64,000 bases of DNA from Streptomyces albospinus. GTDB taxonomy: Bacteria; Actinomycetota; Actinomycetes; Streptomycetales; Streptomycetaceae. The stretch covers positions 17,403 to 81,402 of the forward strand of contig NZ_BMRP01000029.1 of assembly GCF_014648695.1 (NCBI RefSeq), given 5' to 3'. Position 1 is the first letter of the stretch; each line of letters starts with the position of its first letter. This document shows, piece by piece, positions 62,514 to 64,000 of this stretch. The notes beneath the pieces are model-generated. The model saw only the letters and a list, made by a program, of their open reading frames with translations. It searched no databases and was not told the DNA's origin. The translations under genes were made by a program, and so were the position numbers.

Positions 62514-62722
62514 CAACGCCTCCCATGCTTCTTGTGGACCGCCTGCCTGCTGACGCCCAGCTCGGTGGCGATCTCCTGCCACGACCAGCCCTTCGCGCGG
62601 GCGCTGCGCACCTGTACGGCTTCGAGCTGTTCCAGCAGCCTGCGGAGCGCGGCCACGGCGCGGAGCCCGGCCCGGGGGTCCGGGTCACTCGCCCGCGCGG
62701 CAAGATCCGTTGCTTCGGTCAT
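62513..62722 (-). CDS. small helix-turn-helix protein
   Basis: 69 residues from ATG 62722. 'LLEQLEAVQVRSARAKGWSW' and 'QEIATELGVSRQAVHKKHGR' form a sigma-70-region-4-like or MarR-like HTH ('IAxxLGVSRQAVHKK'). It is the first gene of a two-gene operon with the Clp-N protein and probably binds the two palindromes upstream (62726-62770) to regulate itself. Confidence 0.85.
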   Translation of the reverse strand: MTEATDLAARASDPDPRAGLRAVAALRRLLEQLEAVQVRSARAKGWSWQEIATELGVSRQAVHKKHGRR

Positions 62723-62725
62723 GCA

Positions 62726-62770
62726 TGTCAATTTACATTGACACCAGAGATCGCGTCAACGCTGGTTGAC
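62726..62770. promoter_or_regulatory. promoter and double operator of the HTH/Clp-N operon
   Basis: TGTCAA-N6-TTGACA (62726-62743) and GTCAAC-GCTG-GTTGAC (62755-62770) are perfect dyads with the same TGTCAA/TTGAC half-sites. On the minus strand TTGACG (62759-62754) and TGTAAA (62737-62732), 16 bp apart, give a sigma-70-type promoter overlapping both. Confidence 0.7.
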
Positions 62771-62988
62771 ATCTATGGGTCGCCCCCGAACAACCGCCGC
62801 ACCGGACAGGACGAGAACACGGACGGCGTCCATCCCCCCGAAGTGCAACCGCGGCCACCCAGCCGCACCTCGGCAAGCGTTCATTCCACCAGCGCAGGCA
62901 AGGTCCTGGCGGGCACGTCGAGCACGACGCCACCGACGCGGAACTTGACACCGGTGCCCCGGATGCCGTCCCGGATCCCCGACGCCGC
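62771..62988. other. intergenic, no gene seen
   Basis: Nothing supported. Confidence 0.4.
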
Positions 62989-63399
62989 GTGCCTCCTGGG
63001 CGGTCTGCTGTCCGGGCGCGGCGACGAGCCGCGGAGCTGTACGCCCGTGCGGTCGAGCTGTACCACGAAGCCGCCGTCCCGTGGTTGGCCGCGGACGCCG
63101 AGGCCCGCCTGGCCGAACTCTCGCTCGCACCGGGCCGACCTCAGCAGGCCGAGCAGGCCACCCGCGCCGCCCTCGACCACGGCGCGGAGCTGTTCGCGCC
63201 GTTGGGCTTCGCCCGCCTCCACCTCCTTCTCGCCGAGGCCCTGGTCGCCACCGGGCAGGACGACAACGACGTCGCCGCCCATGCCTTGGAGGCCATGCAC
63301 CGGGCGGACGAGGCGGCCCAGGGCGACGGGCTCGGGGCGTGGGCGGGGCCGCTGCTGGGCGGCGCCCTGCTCCGCCTGTCCGGGTGTGCCGTTGACTGA
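62989..63399 (+). pseudogene. TPR-like helical repeat fragment (regulator C-terminus)
   Basis: 'AAELYARAVELYHEAAVPWL', 'DAEARLAELSLAPGRPQQAE' and 'FAPLGFARLHLLLAEALVAT' are antiparallel helical repeats like those closing large LuxR/AfsR-type regulators. There is no DNA-binding or ATPase domain and no proper start, so it is a C-terminal fragment next to the IS5 element. Confidence 0.45.
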
Positions 63400-64000
63400 C
63401 GCGCAGGGGGCGCGGATCGAGCCGTTGCTCCCGGACCGGATGCCGTAGCGGGGTGGCCGGTGGAGGGATCACCGGGAGGTGATCGACGCGATCGCCTTCA
63501 CGTTCCAGACAGGAACGCAGTGGGTCGACCTGCCGGAGAAGTACGGCAACTGGCGGGGCGTCTACAACCGGCTGCGGATGTGGGCTGTCGACGGCACCTG
63601 GGAGCGGGTGTTCACTGCGCTGATGGCCCAGGCCGACGGGGATGAGGACCTGAACTGGGCCGTCTCGGTGGACTCCACGATCGTGCGTGCCCACCAGCAC
63701 GCGGCCGGGGCCCGCAAAAAGGGGCCCCGGCCGGCGAGCCGGACGACCATGCCATCGGCCGGTCCCGGGGCGGGCTCACCACAAAGATCCGTCTTGCTGC
63801 CGACGACCGCTGTCGGCCGCTGGCCTTCGTTCTTACCGCCGGACAGGCGGGCGATGCGCCCGCTTTCACAGACGTGATGGCACGGCTGCGCGTTCCCCGA
63901 CGCCGTGGACGGCCCCGCACCAGGCCAGACGTGGTCCTTGCTGACAAGACATCCCACGCGGATAAGAGTCAAGCTGCTTCGGCTGCGAGCTGTGCTGACG
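63389..64000 (+). pseudogene. IS5-family transposase, degenerate, runs off the window
   Basis: 'VPLTDAQGARIEPLLPDRMP', TAG, then 'EVIDAIAFTFQTGTQWVDLP', 'NWRGVYNRLRMWAVDGTWER' and 'WAVSVDSTIVRAHQHAAGAR' (DDE-domain Asp in VDST) follow IS5 transposases. At GCAAAAAGGGG (63715-63725) the frame changes and continues 'HAIGRSRGGLTTKIRLAADD' and 'PLAFVLTAGQAGDAPAFTDV'. The A-run could be a programmed slip as in IS427-group elements, but the in-frame TAG and diverged 3' part argue for decay. Confidence 0.7.

Overview
The window is very GC-rich, with GC-biased third codon positions, GTG starts and GGAGG-type ribosome sites. Gene content (lasso cluster, SUKH protein, LAxTG sortase signal, Clp-N/HTH pair, IS30/IS630/IS5/IS21 debris) points to Streptomyces or a close actinomycete. 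The density of frameshifted and truncated genes suggests a chromosome arm or large plasmid rather than the conserved core. No rRNA, complete tRNA or CRISPR array was seen.

Layout: 1-4.5 kb carries mobile-element debris, an NmrA-like reductase behind a MerR/SoxR-type promoter, a membrane protein and a small P-loop protein. 4.7-9.4 kb is a complete minus-strand lasso-peptide cluster in the order precursor, cyclase, B1, B2, ABC exporter; it is the best-defined system here. 9.8-14.5 kb mixes secreted proteins (I36-type inhibitor, sortase-anchored hydrolase-like protein) with IS630, nitroreductase and AraC remnants. 15-26.7 kb has an alpha/beta hydrolase, IS30 remnant, lipoprotein, CbrC-like protein, acyl-CoA-dehydrogenase-type flavoprotein, GNAT, a serine-recombinase remnant, a MerR regulator and an internally deleted gyrB copy.

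26.7-32.8 kb holds an SRPBCC protein, a cytoplasmic AmiC-like sensor beside a nitrilase remnant, SDR remnants, a SUKH protein and a very long perfect hairpin. 32.7-38.1 kb has a translationally coupled CoiA-like operon, a membrane protein with a Cys/Gly/His tail and a histidine phosphatase. 38.4-43.1 kb has a broken PhyH dioxygenase, a TauE-MaoC pair, YciI and TetR/MFS remnants sharing a TAGAC-N3-GTCTA operator, and a dienelactone-hydrolase-like protein. 43.7-47.1 kb is a NACHT NTPase locus (frameshifted) with a divergent small gene, then a second MerR regulator. 47.2-52.1 kb has Rieske and AtpF fragments, AraC plus VOC genes, a DUF2218-like protein and a divergent methyltransferase/TetR pair. 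52.6-64 kb has a frameshifted sialidase, a SpoIIE-type phosphatase, an aldo/keto reductase, a GH16 glucanase, a cupin, a decayed second lasso B2-like gene, a Clp-N/HTH operon and an IS5 transposase at the right edge.

The lasso genes form one pathway: the B1 recognition protein binds the leader, B2 cleaves it, C closes the Ile1-Asp8 ring and the ABC protein exports the product. Two long MerR proteins and the NmrA reductase share the same unusual 19-bp-spacer promoter architecture. All functional statements are family-based inference from reading; no searches were run.
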